Assembly: GCF_014208045.1 (NCBI RefSeq)
Contig: NZ_JACHML010000001.1
Coordinates: forward strand, 868,001-932,000
Source: Microbacterium thalassium
GTDB lineage: Bacteria; Actinomycetota; Actinomycetes; Actinomycetales; Microbacteriaceae
Reading direction: 5' to 3'
Length of the DNA stretch: 64,000 bases
The notes below the pieces were generated by a model, which made no database searches, was not told the DNA's origin, and saw nothing but the letters and a program-made list of their open reading frames with translations. The position numbers and the translations under genes were made by a program. Shown piece after piece: positions 1 to 7,738 of this stretch (position 1 is the first letter of the stretch; every line of letters starts with the position of its first letter).

Positions 1-295
1 GGGCCGCCTGCTGGCTGGACCCGCACTGACGGTCGACGGTCGTCCCGGGGACGGTGACGGGCAGCCCCGCGAGCAGCGCGGCGGTGCGCGCGATGTTGTT
101 GCTCTGGTCGCCGACCTGGCTGACGCAGCCGGCGATCACGTCGTCGATGAGGGCGGGATCGATCCCCGCGCGATCCACGAGGGCGCGGATCACCGTCGCG
201 AGCATCTCCGACGGGTGGACCCCCGACAGCGCTCCGCCCGGCTTTCCCTTGCCGGATGCCGTCCTCACGGCGTCCACGATCACGGCGCTGGTCAT
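1..295 (-). CDS. Thiolase (acetyl-CoA acetyltransferase), N-terminal 98 codons
   Basis: The gene runs off the left edge, so only the N-terminal third is visible. It begins MTSAVIVDAVRTASGK, the usual thiolase opening, and reaches VDRQCGSSQQA, which holds the nucleophilic cysteine of the family. The GVHPSEML, GCVSQVGDQSNNIAR and CGSSQQA segments are closest to thiolases of steroid or side-chain beta-oxidation (FadA5-like) as I know them; that is family recall. It would cleave a 3-ketoacyl-CoA to acetyl-CoA plus a shortened acyl-CoA. The ATG overlaps the stop of the acyl-CoA ligase by 4 nt (ATGA), so it is translationally coupled as the last visible gene of the TetR-controlled operon. Confidence 0.9.
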   Translation of the reverse strand, partial: MTSAVIVDAVRTASGKGKPGGALSGVHPSEMLATVIRALVDRAGIDPALIDDVIAGCVSQVGDQSNNIARTAALLAGLPVTVPGTTVDRQCGSSQQAA

Positions 296-1944
296 GCGGG
301 TGCTCCTTCGATAACGCGGTCATCGGTGTGTGTCAATCGGCTGCGCAGCAGCTTCTTGTCGAACTTGCCGGTCGTCGTCCGGGGTATGGCGTCGATCCGC
401 TCGAACTCCTCGGGGATCCACCACTTCGGCACCTGGCCGGCCAGGAAGTCCTTCAGGTTGGCATCCGGCACGTCCTCGGTGAGGACGACGAACGCGTGCG
501 GGCGCTCACTCCAGCGGTCATCGGGGCGCCCGACGACCGCGCACTCCGCCACCAGCTCGTGGTTCTGGAGGGCCGATTCGAGGTCTGCGGACGAGATCCA
601 CTCTCCGCCGGATTTGATCATGTCCTTCGAGCGGTCGACGAGGGTGACCCAGCCTTCGGCATCGACGGTGCCGATGTCGCCGGTGCGCAGCCAGCCGTCG
701 TCGAAGCGGTCCGCCGCCTCGTCCTCGAGTCGGAAGTACGCCCCCGCGACCGACGGCCCGCGCATCTGGATCTCACCCCGGCTTCGGCCGTCGTGCGGCT
801 GCACGATGCCCTCGTCGTCGACCAGACGCAGTTCGTAGAAGGGGCTGATCCGGCCTGCGATCGTCTGGTGGGCGAGGTTGTCCTCGGTCGAGAGCCGGGG
901 GTCGGTCGCGGCGACGGCGCCGCCCGGGAAGATCTCGGTCATCCCCCAGCCCGAGATGACCTCGACGTCGAGATCGCGCGCGAAGCGGCGGATCAGGTCC
1001 TCGGGGACCTTCGTCCCCCCGAGGATGAGCTTGCGCAGTGGTGCGAGACCGTCCCTCGCGGCGTCGCCGCCGGCGTCGACATGGCGGAGCAGATCCATCC
1101 AGATCGTCGGCACCCCCGTCGACCACGTCACGCGATGCGCGGCGATCGTTCGCGCCAGGCTCCTGGCCCCGAGGTGGCGCCCCGGCAGGACGAGATCGGC
1201 GCCGGCCATCGTCGCGAGGAACGGCAGGCCCCAGCCCATCGCGTGGAACATGGGGACGGTCGCGAGCACGACGTCGTGCTTGGCGATGCCGAAGACGTCC
1301 GAGCCCGACATGATCAGGGAGTGCACCGCGATCGAGCGATGCGAGTAGAGGACGCCCTTCGGGTCGCCGGTCGTGCCGGACGTGTAGCACAGGGCCGCGG
1401 CCGACCGCTCGTCCAGTTCCGGCATCCGGTAGTCGCCGGGGTCCGCGTCGGCGAGCGCGTCGAAACGCTGCACGGGCACCGGCGCCTCCGGCACGTCGCC
1501 ACCGCCGATGACGACGATGCGCTCCACCGTCGGCATGTCGGCCAGAAGCGGGAACACCAGTTCGGCGAGGTTGTCGTCGACGATGAGGATGCGGTCCTCG
1601 GCATGATTGACGGTCCACACGATCTGCTGTGCGTGCAGGCGCAGATTGACGGTGTGCAGCACGGCTCCCATCGACATGACGCCGAAGTAGGCGATCAGGT
1701 GCGACACGGTGTTCCACGCGACGGTCCCGATGCGGTCACCCGGCCGGATGCCGAGGCGGTCGAGGGACGCTGCGAGCCTCAGGCTGCGGTCAGCGACATC
1801 GCCGAGCGTGGTCTCGTCGGACGTCCCTTCGTCGTCGAGGATCGTGACGACGCGCGTGCGCGGGTTCACGCGCGCCATGCGCCAGAGGAAGTGGTTCGTG
1901 GTGAGCGGGAAGTCCTGCATGAGGCCCGGAACCGTGACGGTCAT
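292..1944 (-). CDS. AMP-dependent acyl-CoA ligase, AlkK-like
   Basis: This 550-residue enzyme should activate a carboxylic acid to its CoA thioester with ATP. It carries the adenylate-forming motifs in order: YTSGTTGDPKGV, GWGMTE, WLRTGDIG, SKDMIKSGGEWIS and the C-terminal TTTGKFDKK with the catalytic lysine. The layout AALCYTSGTTG, LYSHRS, VPMFHAMGWGLP, PGRHL and GVPTIW is typical of medium-chain AlkK-type ligases rather than acetyl-CoA synthetase. A GTG lies 6 nt upstream at 1950, but the AGGAG at correct spacing favours the ATG at 1944. It sits between the SDR (26-32 nt gap) and the thiolase (4-nt overlap), giving activation, hydration, dehydrogenation and thiolysis in one operon. An acyl-CoA dehydrogenase is missing and must lie beyond the left edge or elsewhere. 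The true substrate is unknown. Confidence 0.9.
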   Translation of the reverse strand: MTVTVPGLMQDFPLTTNHFLWRMARVNPRTRVVTILDDEGTSDETTLGDVADRSLRLAASLDRLGIRPGDRIGTVAWNTVSHLIAYFGVMSMGAVLHTVNLRLHAQQIVWTVNHAEDRILIVDDNLAELVFPLLADMPTVERIVVIGGGDVPEAPVPVQRFDALADADPGDYRMPELDERSAAALCYTSGTTGDPKGVLYSHRSIAVHSLIMSGSDVFGIAKHDVVLATVPMFHAMGWGLPFLATMAGADLVLPGRHLGARSLARTIAAHRVTWSTGVPTIWMDLLRHVDAGGDAARDGLAPLRKLILGGTKVPEDLIRRFARDLDVEVISGWGMTEIFPGGAVAATDPRLSTEDNLAHQTIAGRISPFYELRLVDDEGIVQPHDGRSRGEIQMRGPSVAGAYFRLEDEAADRFDDGWLRTGDIGTVDAEGWVTLVDRSKDMIKSGGEWISSADLESALQNHELVAECAVVGRPDDRWSERPHAFVVLTEDVPDANLKDFLAGQVPKWWIPEEFERIDAIPRTTTGKFDKKLLRSRLTHTDDRVIEGAPA

Positions 1945-1976
1945 TGTCACTCCTGTCTTCTTCGCTTCCGCCGCGA

Positions 1977-2738
1977 CTACCGCGGCGCCATCCGGATCGA
2001 GCCGTCCAGCCGGATCGTCTCGCCGTTGAGCATGGGGTTCGCCGTCACCGCCGCGACGAGGTCGGCGTATTCCTCGGGGCGGCCGAGGCGCGAGGGGAAG
2101 GGGACCTGGGCGCCGAGTGCGGCGCGCGTCTCGTCGGGCAGCTGGCCGAGCAGGGGTGTGTCGAAGAGCCCCGGTGCGATCGTGACCACCCGGATGGCGT
2201 GGCGCGCGAGCTCCCGGGCGAGCGGGAGCGTCATGCCGGCGATGCCCGCCTTCGAGGCGGCGTAGGACGCCTGGCCGATCTGGCCGTCGAACGCTGCCGC
2301 CGACGCGGTGTTGACGATGACGCCGCGCTCCTCGCCCGCGCGGTCGTTGGCCATCATGGCCGCGGCGGCCAGCCGCACGACGTTGAACGTCCCGATGAGA
2401 TTGACACGCACGACGCGTTCGAAGCGGGCGAGATCCTGCGGTCCTGTCTTCGAGACCGTCAGCTGCGGATCTCCGATCCCCGCGCAGTTGACCACGACCG
2501 ACAGGTCGCCGCGCGAGTTCGCGAGCGTGACGGCATCGGCGACCGCCTGCTCGTCGGTGACGTCCGCTGCGGCGAACTCGATGCCCTCCGCATCCGGTGT
2601 CGCCGCCGTCCGGGCGATGGATCCGGGCAGATCGGCCGCCACGACGCGAGCGCCCTCGGCGCGCAGTCGCCGCGCGGTGGCCAGGCCGAGGCCCGAGGCG
2701 CCTCCGGCGATCAGGACGGTCCTGCCTGTGACATCCAT
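1977..2738 (-). CDS. SDR dehydrogenase, type II 3-hydroxyacyl-CoA dehydrogenase-like
   Basis: A 253-residue short-chain dehydrogenase. It has the NAD-binding GGASGLG near the N-terminus and the catalytic SYAASK (Tyr-x3-Lys) preceded by NTASAA. The opening VLIAGGASGLGLATARRL and the DLPGS at the end of beta 2 resemble the HSD17B10/HADH2 group, whose Asp after beta 2 indicates NAD+ rather than NADP+. It probably oxidises the 3-hydroxyacyl-CoA made by the neighbouring hydratase. The reading frame stays open 33 nt further upstream, but AAGGAG sits 8 nt before the ATG at 2738, which I take as the start. Confidence 0.88.
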   Translation of the reverse strand: MDVTGRTVLIAGGASGLGLATARRLRAEGARVVAADLPGSIARTAATPDAEGIEFAAADVTDEQAVADAVTLANSRGDLSVVVNCAGIGDPQLTVSKTGPQDLARFERVVRVNLIGTFNVVRLAAAAMMANDRAGEERGVIVNTASAAAFDGQIGQASYAASKAGIAGMTLPLARELARHAIRVVTIAPGLFDTPLLGQLPDETRAALGAQVPFPSRLGRPEEYADLVAAVTANPMLNGETIRLDGSIRMAPR

Positions 2739-2796
2739 TCGGGTGAACTCCTTCGTTCTGTGAGACCTCACGGGGGTGAGCGTCGCGGGGGAGACC

Positions 2797-3618
2797 TCAG
2801 GGTGTGAGGGTCGTCTGACCCCACACCGGTGTGCGACGCTCCGCGAAGGCGCGCATGCCCTCGTGCCCGTCGTCGCTGGCGAAGGTGAGGTCCATGGCTC
2901 GCTGGCTCTCGTCCCACACCGTCGACGTGCGCCAGTCCTGGCCCCACACCGAGCCGTCGCTCAGGGTCGCGTGGATGACGCGCTTGGATTCACGCACGGA
3001 CAGCGGAGCGTTGCGCGCGATGCGGCCCGCGAGGAGGACCGCCTCATCGAGGACGCGGTCGGCCGGGACGACACGGTTGACGATTCCCCATTCGAGTGCC
3101 GTCGCCGCGTCGATCGGATCCCCTGTCAGGGCGAGTTCGAGCGTGCGGCGGACGCCGATGTGCTGCGGCAGGCGCAGGACGCCGCCCGCCGCGGCGAAAA
3201 GGCCCCACCGCACCTCGGGGAGTCCGAACACGGCCGAATCCGAGGCGACGATGAGGTCGCACGCGAGTGCGATCTCGGCGCCGCCGCCGAGCGCCGGCCC
3301 GTTGACCGCGGCGATGAGCGGCTTGTGGATCCAGTGGCGGGCGATGCCGGCGAATCCCCACTCCGGGTGCTCGGGAGAGTCGAGGGAGAGGCCCTGGGCG
3401 AGGGCCTTGAGATCGGCGCCGGCCGAGAAGACGTCGTCGACGCCGGTCACGACGATCGCGCGAACATCGGGATCGGCATCCGCTCTCTCCAGCGCGTCAC
3501 CGACCGCGCTCGATACGGCCGCGTTGATCGCGTTCCGCGCCTCGGGGCGGTCGATCCTCACGATCGCGACCTGCTCCACGACGTCGTAGCGAACCGGCGC
3601 TGTGATCTCGTGTGTCAT
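2797..3618 (-). CDS. Enoyl-CoA hydratase/isomerase (crotonase) family
   Basis: A 273-residue crotonase-fold protein. The oxyanion-hole segments FSAGADLKAL and NGPALGGGAEIALACDL are intact. Both glutamates used by true hydratases are in place (GGGAEIAL and FGLPEV), so hydration of a trans-2-enoyl-CoA is plausible. It is the first gene of the four-gene beta-oxidation operon. The start is chosen at ATG 3618, because AGGAGG ends 8 nt before it and a GTG 9 nt upstream would overlap that ribosome site. The promoter just upstream contains the TetR-type operator at 3647-3665, so the operon is probably induced by an acyl-CoA or the free acid. Confidence 0.9.
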   Translation of the reverse strand: MTHEITAPVRYDVVEQVAIVRIDRPEARNAINAAVSSAVGDALERADADPDVRAIVVTGVDDVFSAGADLKALAQGLSLDSPEHPEWGFAGIARHWIHKPLIAAVNGPALGGGAEIALACDLIVASDSAVFGLPEVRWGLFAAAGGVLRLPQHIGVRRTLELALTGDPIDAATALEWGIVNRVVPADRVLDEAVLLAGRIARNAPLSVRESKRVIHATLSDGSVWGQDWRTSTVWDESQRAMDLTFASDDGHEGMRAFAERRTPVWGQTTLTP

Positions 3619-3639
3619 CGTCGGCACCTCCTGGAGTGC

Positions 3640-3668
3640 ACTGTAGTTAGTGAGCGATCGCTAAGCAA
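3640..3668 (-). promoter_or_regulatory. Beta-oxidation operon promoter with TetR operator in the spacer
   Basis: On the minus strand TTGCTT (3668-3663) and TACAGT (3645-3640) stand 17 nt apart, a good sigma-70 pair for the hydratase gene. The spacer is filled by TTAGTGAGCGATCGCTAAG (3647-3665), whose core AGCGATCGCT is a perfect palindrome and whose ends TTAG/CTAA mirror each other. A very similar site lies at the MFS promoter (6087-6101). Position inside the core promoter implies repression. The adjacent divergent TetR gene is the obvious candidate; the binding itself is inferred. Confidence 0.72.
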
Positions 3669-3692
3669 ACCGGGGTCCCCTAGACTCGGGGC

Positions 3693-4307
3693 GTGTCCTG
3701 GCGTGACTTTCCCGAGCCGCAGCTCTCCCGCATCCTGCAGGTGGCTCTGACCCAGTTCGTCGAGCACGGGTACGACGCGACGTCCGTACGCACCATCGCC
3801 AAAGAGGTGGGCGTCACGGTGCCGGCGCTCTACTACCACTTCGAGAACAAGCAGGCGATGCTCACCGCGCTGCTCTCGCACACGATGGACATCCTCGAGT
3901 CTCACGTCGCGGAAGCGCTCGACGACGCGGGCGAGGATCCGCGTGACCGCTTCTGCGCCGTCGTCGAGGCGATCGTCCTGCACCTGACGCACCATCGCGA
4001 TCTCGCCTTCCTCGATCGCGAGATCCGCAGCCTCACCCCCGAGAATCGGCGCGAATACGCTGCGCGGCGTGCGGTGGTGGCGGAGGCGCTCATCGAGTGC
4101 GTCGAGCGCGGGTGCGCGTCGGGGGAGTTCGCGACGCCGCTGCCCCGCGAGAGCGGGCGAGCGATCCTCGGCATGTGCCTTGCGATCACGACCTGGTTCC
4201 GCATGGATGGGCCGCTGACGGCATCCGACGTCGCGCGCCAGTATGTGACGATCGCACTGGACACCGTGCGCGCGACGCCGGAGGCGGAGGCGGGCGGAGC
4301 GCACTGA
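3693..4307 (+). CDS. TetR-family transcriptional regulator
   Basis: A 204-residue regulator. The N-terminal helix-turn-helix is clear (residues about 10-55: ILQVALTQFVEHGYDATSVRTIAKEVGVTVPALYYHFENKQAML). The C-terminal 140 residues form a ligand-binding domain with a KstR2/FadR-like feel, though I cannot name the ligand. It starts at GTG 3693 with no Shine-Dalgarno sequence. TAGACT lies 6 nt upstream, so the mRNA is probably leaderless. It diverges from the beta-oxidation operon and shares a 74-nt intergenic region with it that carries a palindromic operator. It very likely represses that operon, and probably the MFS gene too, until a substrate or CoA ester binds. Confidence 0.92.
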   Translation: MSWRDFPEPQLSRILQVALTQFVEHGYDATSVRTIAKEVGVTVPALYYHFENKQAMLTALLSHTMDILESHVAEALDDAGEDPRDRFCAVVEAIVLHLTHHRDLAFLDREIRSLTPENRREYAARRAVVAEALIECVERGCASGEFATPLPRESGRAILGMCLAITTWFRMDGPLTASDVARQYVTIALDTVRATPEAEAGGAH

Positions 4308-4322
4308 AGCGGTCCGCCCGCC
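4289..4322. terminator. Hairpin between convergent genes
   Basis: GGCGGGCGGA (4289-4298) pairs perfectly with TCCGCCCGCC (4313-4322) across a 14-nt loop. It overlaps the TetR stop codon and lies just before the 3' end of the convergent gene, so it may serve both strands. There is no T-tract, as is common in high-GC actinobacteria. Confidence 0.5.
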
Positions 4323-4326
4323 GCCC

Positions 4327-4860
4327 TCACGCGTCGATGCGCATGAAGGCCTTGTCGATGCTCGCGACGCCCGCCGGGTTGAGCACTGTGCCGACATTTC
4401 GCGTGCCGTCCTCGTTGAGTCGGCGCATCATGATGTACTGCGCCGTGCCGTCCGGGTTCTTGGTGATGCGGTACTGGGTGCGGCGGTCGACGTAGACCTG
4501 CTTGATCCAGGCGATGGGCTCGTTCAGTCGCGTCCCCTGCTTGAGGACGGCGTTGGGCTGGAGTCGGGGGTGGTTCGGGTCGCCGTCGATCTGCACCACG
4601 CGATAGGGCACCCACGCGCTGTCGCCGAAGCGGCACTCGTACGCCATGTGGATGCTGAGGTCGGGTTCGATGTCGACCCGGATGCGGTAGATCTGCAGAT
4701 CTCCTTCGTGCCGGATCGTGATCTCCTGACCGGCGAGGATCTCGGGCACGTACTCCTGCTTCTCGGCATCCCAGATGGTCGACTCGTCGTTGACCATCAC
4801 CCAGGTGCCGTCGAAGCCTGTGGGGTCGAAATCGTCGGGCTCGTACACGTTCTGCGTCAT
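4327..4860 (-). CDS. Uncharacterised 177-residue protein, lipocalin-like opening
   Basis: I do not recognise the family. The protein starts MTQNVYEPDDFDPTGFDGTW; a short N-terminal FDGTW followed by predicted beta strands (ITIRHEGDLQIYRIRVDIE, RFGDSAWVPYRVVQID, TQYRITKNPDGTAQYIMMRRL) suggests a soluble all-beta barrel of the calycin type that might bind or modify a small hydrophobic ligand. No signal peptide, membrane segment or metal motif is visible. AAGGAG lies 6 nt before ATG 4860, which fixes the start over the longer open frame. It diverges from the alcohol dehydrogenase, with direct repeats between them, so the two may be co-regulated and act on the same substrate family. Confidence 0.75.
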   Translation of the reverse strand: MTQNVYEPDDFDPTGFDGTWVMVNDESTIWDAEKQEYVPEILAGQEITIRHEGDLQIYRIRVDIEPDLSIHMAYECRFGDSAWVPYRVVQIDGDPNHPRLQPNAVLKQGTRLNEPIAWIKQVYVDRRTQYRITKNPDGTAQYIMMRRLNEDGTRNVGTVLNPAGVASIDKAFMRIDA

Positions 4861-4880
4861 GCGACTCTCCTTCTGCCGTA

Positions 4881-4961
4881 ACCGTCTTCGCTGACCGTCC
4901 AACCGGGACCGTCGTCGCTGACCGTCCGCTGGATGAGATCACACAATACTGGACAATGTCC
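4881..4961. promoter_or_regulatory. Direct repeats and palindrome in the divergent promoter region
   Basis: Two 20-bp repeats (4881-4900 and 4908-4927) match at 19 of 20 positions and share TCGCTGACCGTCC; they are 27 bp apart, nearly the same DNA face. Downstream lies GGACA-A-TGTCC (4951-4961), a perfect 11-bp palindrome. Between them they cover the space between the divergent genes starting at 4860 and 5010. They look like operator sites for an unidentified regulator and differ from the TetR site. Confidence 0.4.
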
Positions 4962-5009
4962 TGCTTTCGGAATACCGTGATGCTCGTTCACTCGATGTGG
5001 AGGAAGAGC

Positions 5010-6047
5010 ATGACCGACCAGTTGGCCTACGTCATCACCGGACGTCGGACGATCAGCCCCGTCGACGCCGCGGACGTCAGCGAGGTGCTGCCCGACCATG
5101 TCGTCGTCGAGATCGCGTACACCGGGATCTGCGGATCCGACGTCCACGCCTACGAGATCGGGTTCCCCTACCATCCGACGCTGTCGGGCCACGAATGGTC
5201 GGGGACGGTCATCGGCGTCGGCGCCGATGTGACCGGGCTCGAGGTCGGGCAGCGCGTCGCGCGGACCAGTCAGCCGCCCTGCGGGCGCTGCGTCATGTGT
5301 CAGGCGGGGCATCACGCGCGCTGCGAGAACTACACGATCTCCTCCCTGCCGACGGCCCCGCCGCACGGCGGCTACACGCCGAAGCTCGCCGTCCCCGCCC
5401 GGTCGGTCATCGCGCTGCCCGACAGCGTCAGCCTCGAGCAGGGGGCGCTCGTCGAGCCGCTCACCGTCGCGCTGCATGCCGTCCGCCGGCGCCAGCCGCG
5501 CCTGGGTGACACGGTCGTCGTCATCGGCGCGGGGCTGATCGGTCTCGCCACGATGCAGTTCGCGAAGCTCGCCGGGGCGACCGAGGTCGTCATGGTGGCG
5601 CGCGGCGAGGACCGGCGCGACCTGGCGGCCCGGCTGGGAGCGACGACTGTGCTCGATCCGGCGGATCCGCAGCTCGCATCCGAGATCCAGGCGCTCACCG
5701 GGGGGCGCGGCGTCGACATCGCCTACGAGTGCGCCGGCAATGCGCAGGCGATCCAGTCGGCGACGACGCTCCTGCGCCCGGGGGGCACGCTGATGCTGGT
5801 CGGCACGCCCTTCGCGCCGGTCGAGCTGATCCCCGCGATGTGGATGGCGAAGGAGCTGGACGTCCAGACCACCCTCGCCCACAACCGGTGGGAGTTCGAC
5901 ATCACCGTCGACCTGCTGGCGAAGGGGCTGCTGCGGACCGATGGAATGACCGACAGCGTCCGGGGCCTCAGCGAACTGGCGGACGTCTTCGATGAGCTGT
6001 CAGGCGGAGCCAAGGCGATCAAGACCCTGATCGACCCGCGGGAATGA
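5010..6047 (+). CDS. Zinc-dependent medium-chain alcohol dehydrogenase
   Basis: A 345-residue MDR dehydrogenase of the sorbitol/butanediol/threonine dehydrogenase type. The catalytic zinc ligands are visible as Cys41 (GICGSD) and His61-Glu62 (SGHEWSG). The structural zinc site is Cys91-x2-Cys94-x2-Cys97-x7-Cys105. The Rossmann motif is VVVIGAGLIGLATMQFAK, implying NAD(P)+. It should oxidise a secondary or primary alcohol; the substrate is unknown. ATG 5010 is preferred over the upstream in-frame ATG at 4956 because GGAGGAAG precedes it closely. It lies between the uncharacterised calycin-like gene and the exporter. Confidence 0.9.
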   Translation: MTDQLAYVITGRRTISPVDAADVSEVLPDHVVVEIAYTGICGSDVHAYEIGFPYHPTLSGHEWSGTVIGVGADVTGLEVGQRVARTSQPPCGRCVMCQAGHHARCENYTISSLPTAPPHGGYTPKLAVPARSVIALPDSVSLEQGALVEPLTVALHAVRRRQPRLGDTVVVIGAGLIGLATMQFAKLAGATEVVMVARGEDRRDLAARLGATTVLDPADPQLASEIQALTGGRGVDIAYECAGNAQAIQSATTLLRPGGTLMLVGTPFAPVELIPAMWMAKELDVQTTLAHNRWEFDITVDLLAKGLLRTDGMTDSVRGLSELADVFDELSGGAKAIKTLIDPRE

Positions 6048-6059
6048 AGCGATGAGGGA

Positions 6060-6101
6060 TTGACGGGCGCACGACCCTCCCCTACATTAGCGAGCGCTAA
6101 G
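6060..6101 (+). promoter_or_regulatory. MFS gene promoter with second TetR operator
   Basis: TTGACG (6060-6065) and TACATT (6083-6088) are 17 nt apart, a near-consensus sigma-70 promoter. TTAGCGAGCGCTAAG (6087-6101) overlaps the end of the -10 and the expected start site. It is a perfect inverted repeat (TTAGCG-AG-CGCTAA). The site matches the one in the beta-oxidation promoter except for 4 bp missing from its centre. Confidence 0.72.
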
Positions 6102-6172
6102 TAAATACCTCGCCGCACAGGCGGCACACCACACGGATACGCGTCAACGACGTCGCGAAAGGCGGATGAGTC

Positions 6173-7651
6173 ATGGTGGACACGTTCAGCAATGAGAAGA
6201 GGGGCAGCGCAGCCGTCCTGCTGGTCGGCGTGCTTCTCCTCGTGGAGGCAGCCGGCATCTTCGAGCACACGATGGTGCTGGGGGCCCTGCCGTTCCTGTC
6301 GGATCACTTCGGAGTCGACCTCGCGGGGATCTCGTGGATCATCACGATCTTCGTCCTGGTCGGGGCGGCTTCGGCGATCGTGGCAGGCCGGCTCGGCGAC
6401 ATGTACGGGCGCAAGCGGGTGCTGATCGTCCTGCTGGCGATCTCGCTGGTCGGTTCGCTCGTCACGGTCGTGTTCGAGTCGTTCCCCGCCCTGCTCGTAG
6501 GGCGTGCGCTCCAGGGCACGAGCGCGGGCATCATCCCGCTCCTGATCGGCATCGCGCGGGAGTCCCTGCCCAAGGAGCGGGTTCCCATGACGGTCGCACT
6601 GCTGACCGCCACGGCGACGATCACCGCCGGAGCGGGCATCATGGTCGCCGGCATCCTCGTCGACGCGGGCTGGTGGGTCGGCATGTTCGTCGTCGCCGCG
6701 GCGCTGTGCGCACTGTGCCTGCTGCTCGCGATCACCGTCGTCCCCCGCTCGAGGTCGACGCAGCCGGGCGCGCGCATCGACTGGTTCGGAGCGATCCTGT
6801 TCGCCCCCGCCATCGGCGCGATGCTCCTGGGCCTGACGGCGCTGCGCGGCGCCGGCATCACCTCGCCGGCCGTGTGGGTGCCGGTGGGCATCGGCGCAGT
6901 GGGTCTCGCGGTGTGGGTGTGGTGGGAGCTGCGCACGACGGACCCGCTGGTGAACCTGCGGCTGCTGGCTCAGCCCGCGCTGCGCCGCGTGATGCTCGTC
7001 ATCGTGATCGGCGGCCTCGCGCCGCTGTCGGCGACGACGATCCTCGGTCCCGTGCTCGTGCTGTCGCCGGCCGGCATGCCGGTCGGGCTGGGGCTGACGG
7101 CGACGACCTACGGCCTCATCTCGCTGCTGGCGGCGGGCATCACGTTCGCGCTGACTCCGATCGCGGGTGTGATCGCCCAGCGCCGTGGGGCGGCCACCTC
7201 GATGGTGGTCGGCCTGCTCATGTTCGTCGGCATCTTCGTCGGCCTCGCGACACCGGCCGGCCGGCAGTTCGTGCCGTTCGCGCTGGTGCTCATCGTCGCC
7301 GCGTCTGTCGCGAACGCGTTCGTGATCTCGTCCATCTACAACCTCGTCGTCGAGGTCGTTCCGGCGGAGTCCACCAGCGAGTACACCGGAGTGAGCCAGG
7401 TCGCGCGCAACGCGTCGATCGCGATCGGCACCGCGGTCACGGCGACGATCCTGTCCCTGTCGACCGTCCCCGAGACCGCTCTCCCGACAGAGTCATCGTG
7501 GCTCTGGATGTCGGGCTACGTCATCGCCGTCACCATCGTGGCGCTGTTGGTCGCGATCTCCATGCTCGTGGGCCACCGGCGCCGGGTCGCCGAGGCCAAG
7601 GGCCTCCTCGCCGCAGAGCCGGCGCCCGCGGCGGGCGCGGCAGGCGCCTGA
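6173..7651 (+). CDS. MFS transporter, drug/proton antiporter-like (DHA2 type)
   Basis: A 492-residue membrane protein with about 14 hydrophobic segments and the MFS loop motif GRLGDMYGRKR after helix 2. Later comes a GxxxGPxxG-like stretch around ITAGAGIMVAG. Length and helix count fit the DHA2 (EmrB/QacA) group, which moves hydrophobic or anionic compounds with protons. Its promoter carries the same operator as the beta-oxidation operon, so it is probably part of the TetR regulon. Import of the substrate or export of a toxic intermediate are both possible. The C-terminal tail is Ala/Pro-rich and cytoplasmic. Confidence 0.88.
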   Translation: MVDTFSNEKRGSAAVLLVGVLLLVEAAGIFEHTMVLGALPFLSDHFGVDLAGISWIITIFVLVGAASAIVAGRLGDMYGRKRVLIVLLAISLVGSLVTVVFESFPALLVGRALQGTSAGIIPLLIGIARESLPKERVPMTVALLTATATITAGAGIMVAGILVDAGWWVGMFVVAAALCALCLLLAITVVPRSRSTQPGARIDWFGAILFAPAIGAMLLGLTALRGAGITSPAVWVPVGIGAVGLAVWVWWELRTTDPLVNLRLLAQPALRRVMLVIVIGGLAPLSATTILGPVLVLSPAGMPVGLGLTATTYGLISLLAAGITFALTPIAGVIAQRRGAATSMVVGLLMFVGIFVGLATPAGRQFVPFALVLIVAASVANAFVISSIYNLVVEVVPAESTSEYTGVSQVARNASIAIGTAVTATILSLSTVPETALPTESSWLWMSGYVIAVTIVALLVAISMLVGHRRRVAEAKGLLAAEPAPAAGAAGA

Positions 7652-7655
7652 TCCG

Positions 7656-7686
7656 GCTGGGGCGGCGGCGAGGCCGCCGCCCCAGC
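7656..7686. terminator. Strong intercistronic hairpin after the MFS gene
   Basis: GCTGGGGCGGCGGC (7656-7669) and its exact complement (7673-7686) form a 14-bp GC-rich stem with a 3-nt loop, starting 5 nt after the MFS stop. It is followed by the gene at 7739 on the same strand, so it may only partly stop transcription. Confidence 0.6.
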
Positions 7687-7738
7687 ATCCGTGCCGACAC
7701 CGATTTCGCCGACCGCTCAGCCCAGGGAGACCCAGACC

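Noticed and set aside
256..2265. 669-codon plus-strand open frame over the ligase and SDR genes
   Set aside because: Antisense to the acyl-CoA ligase and SDR, both of which have complete motifs on the minus strand.
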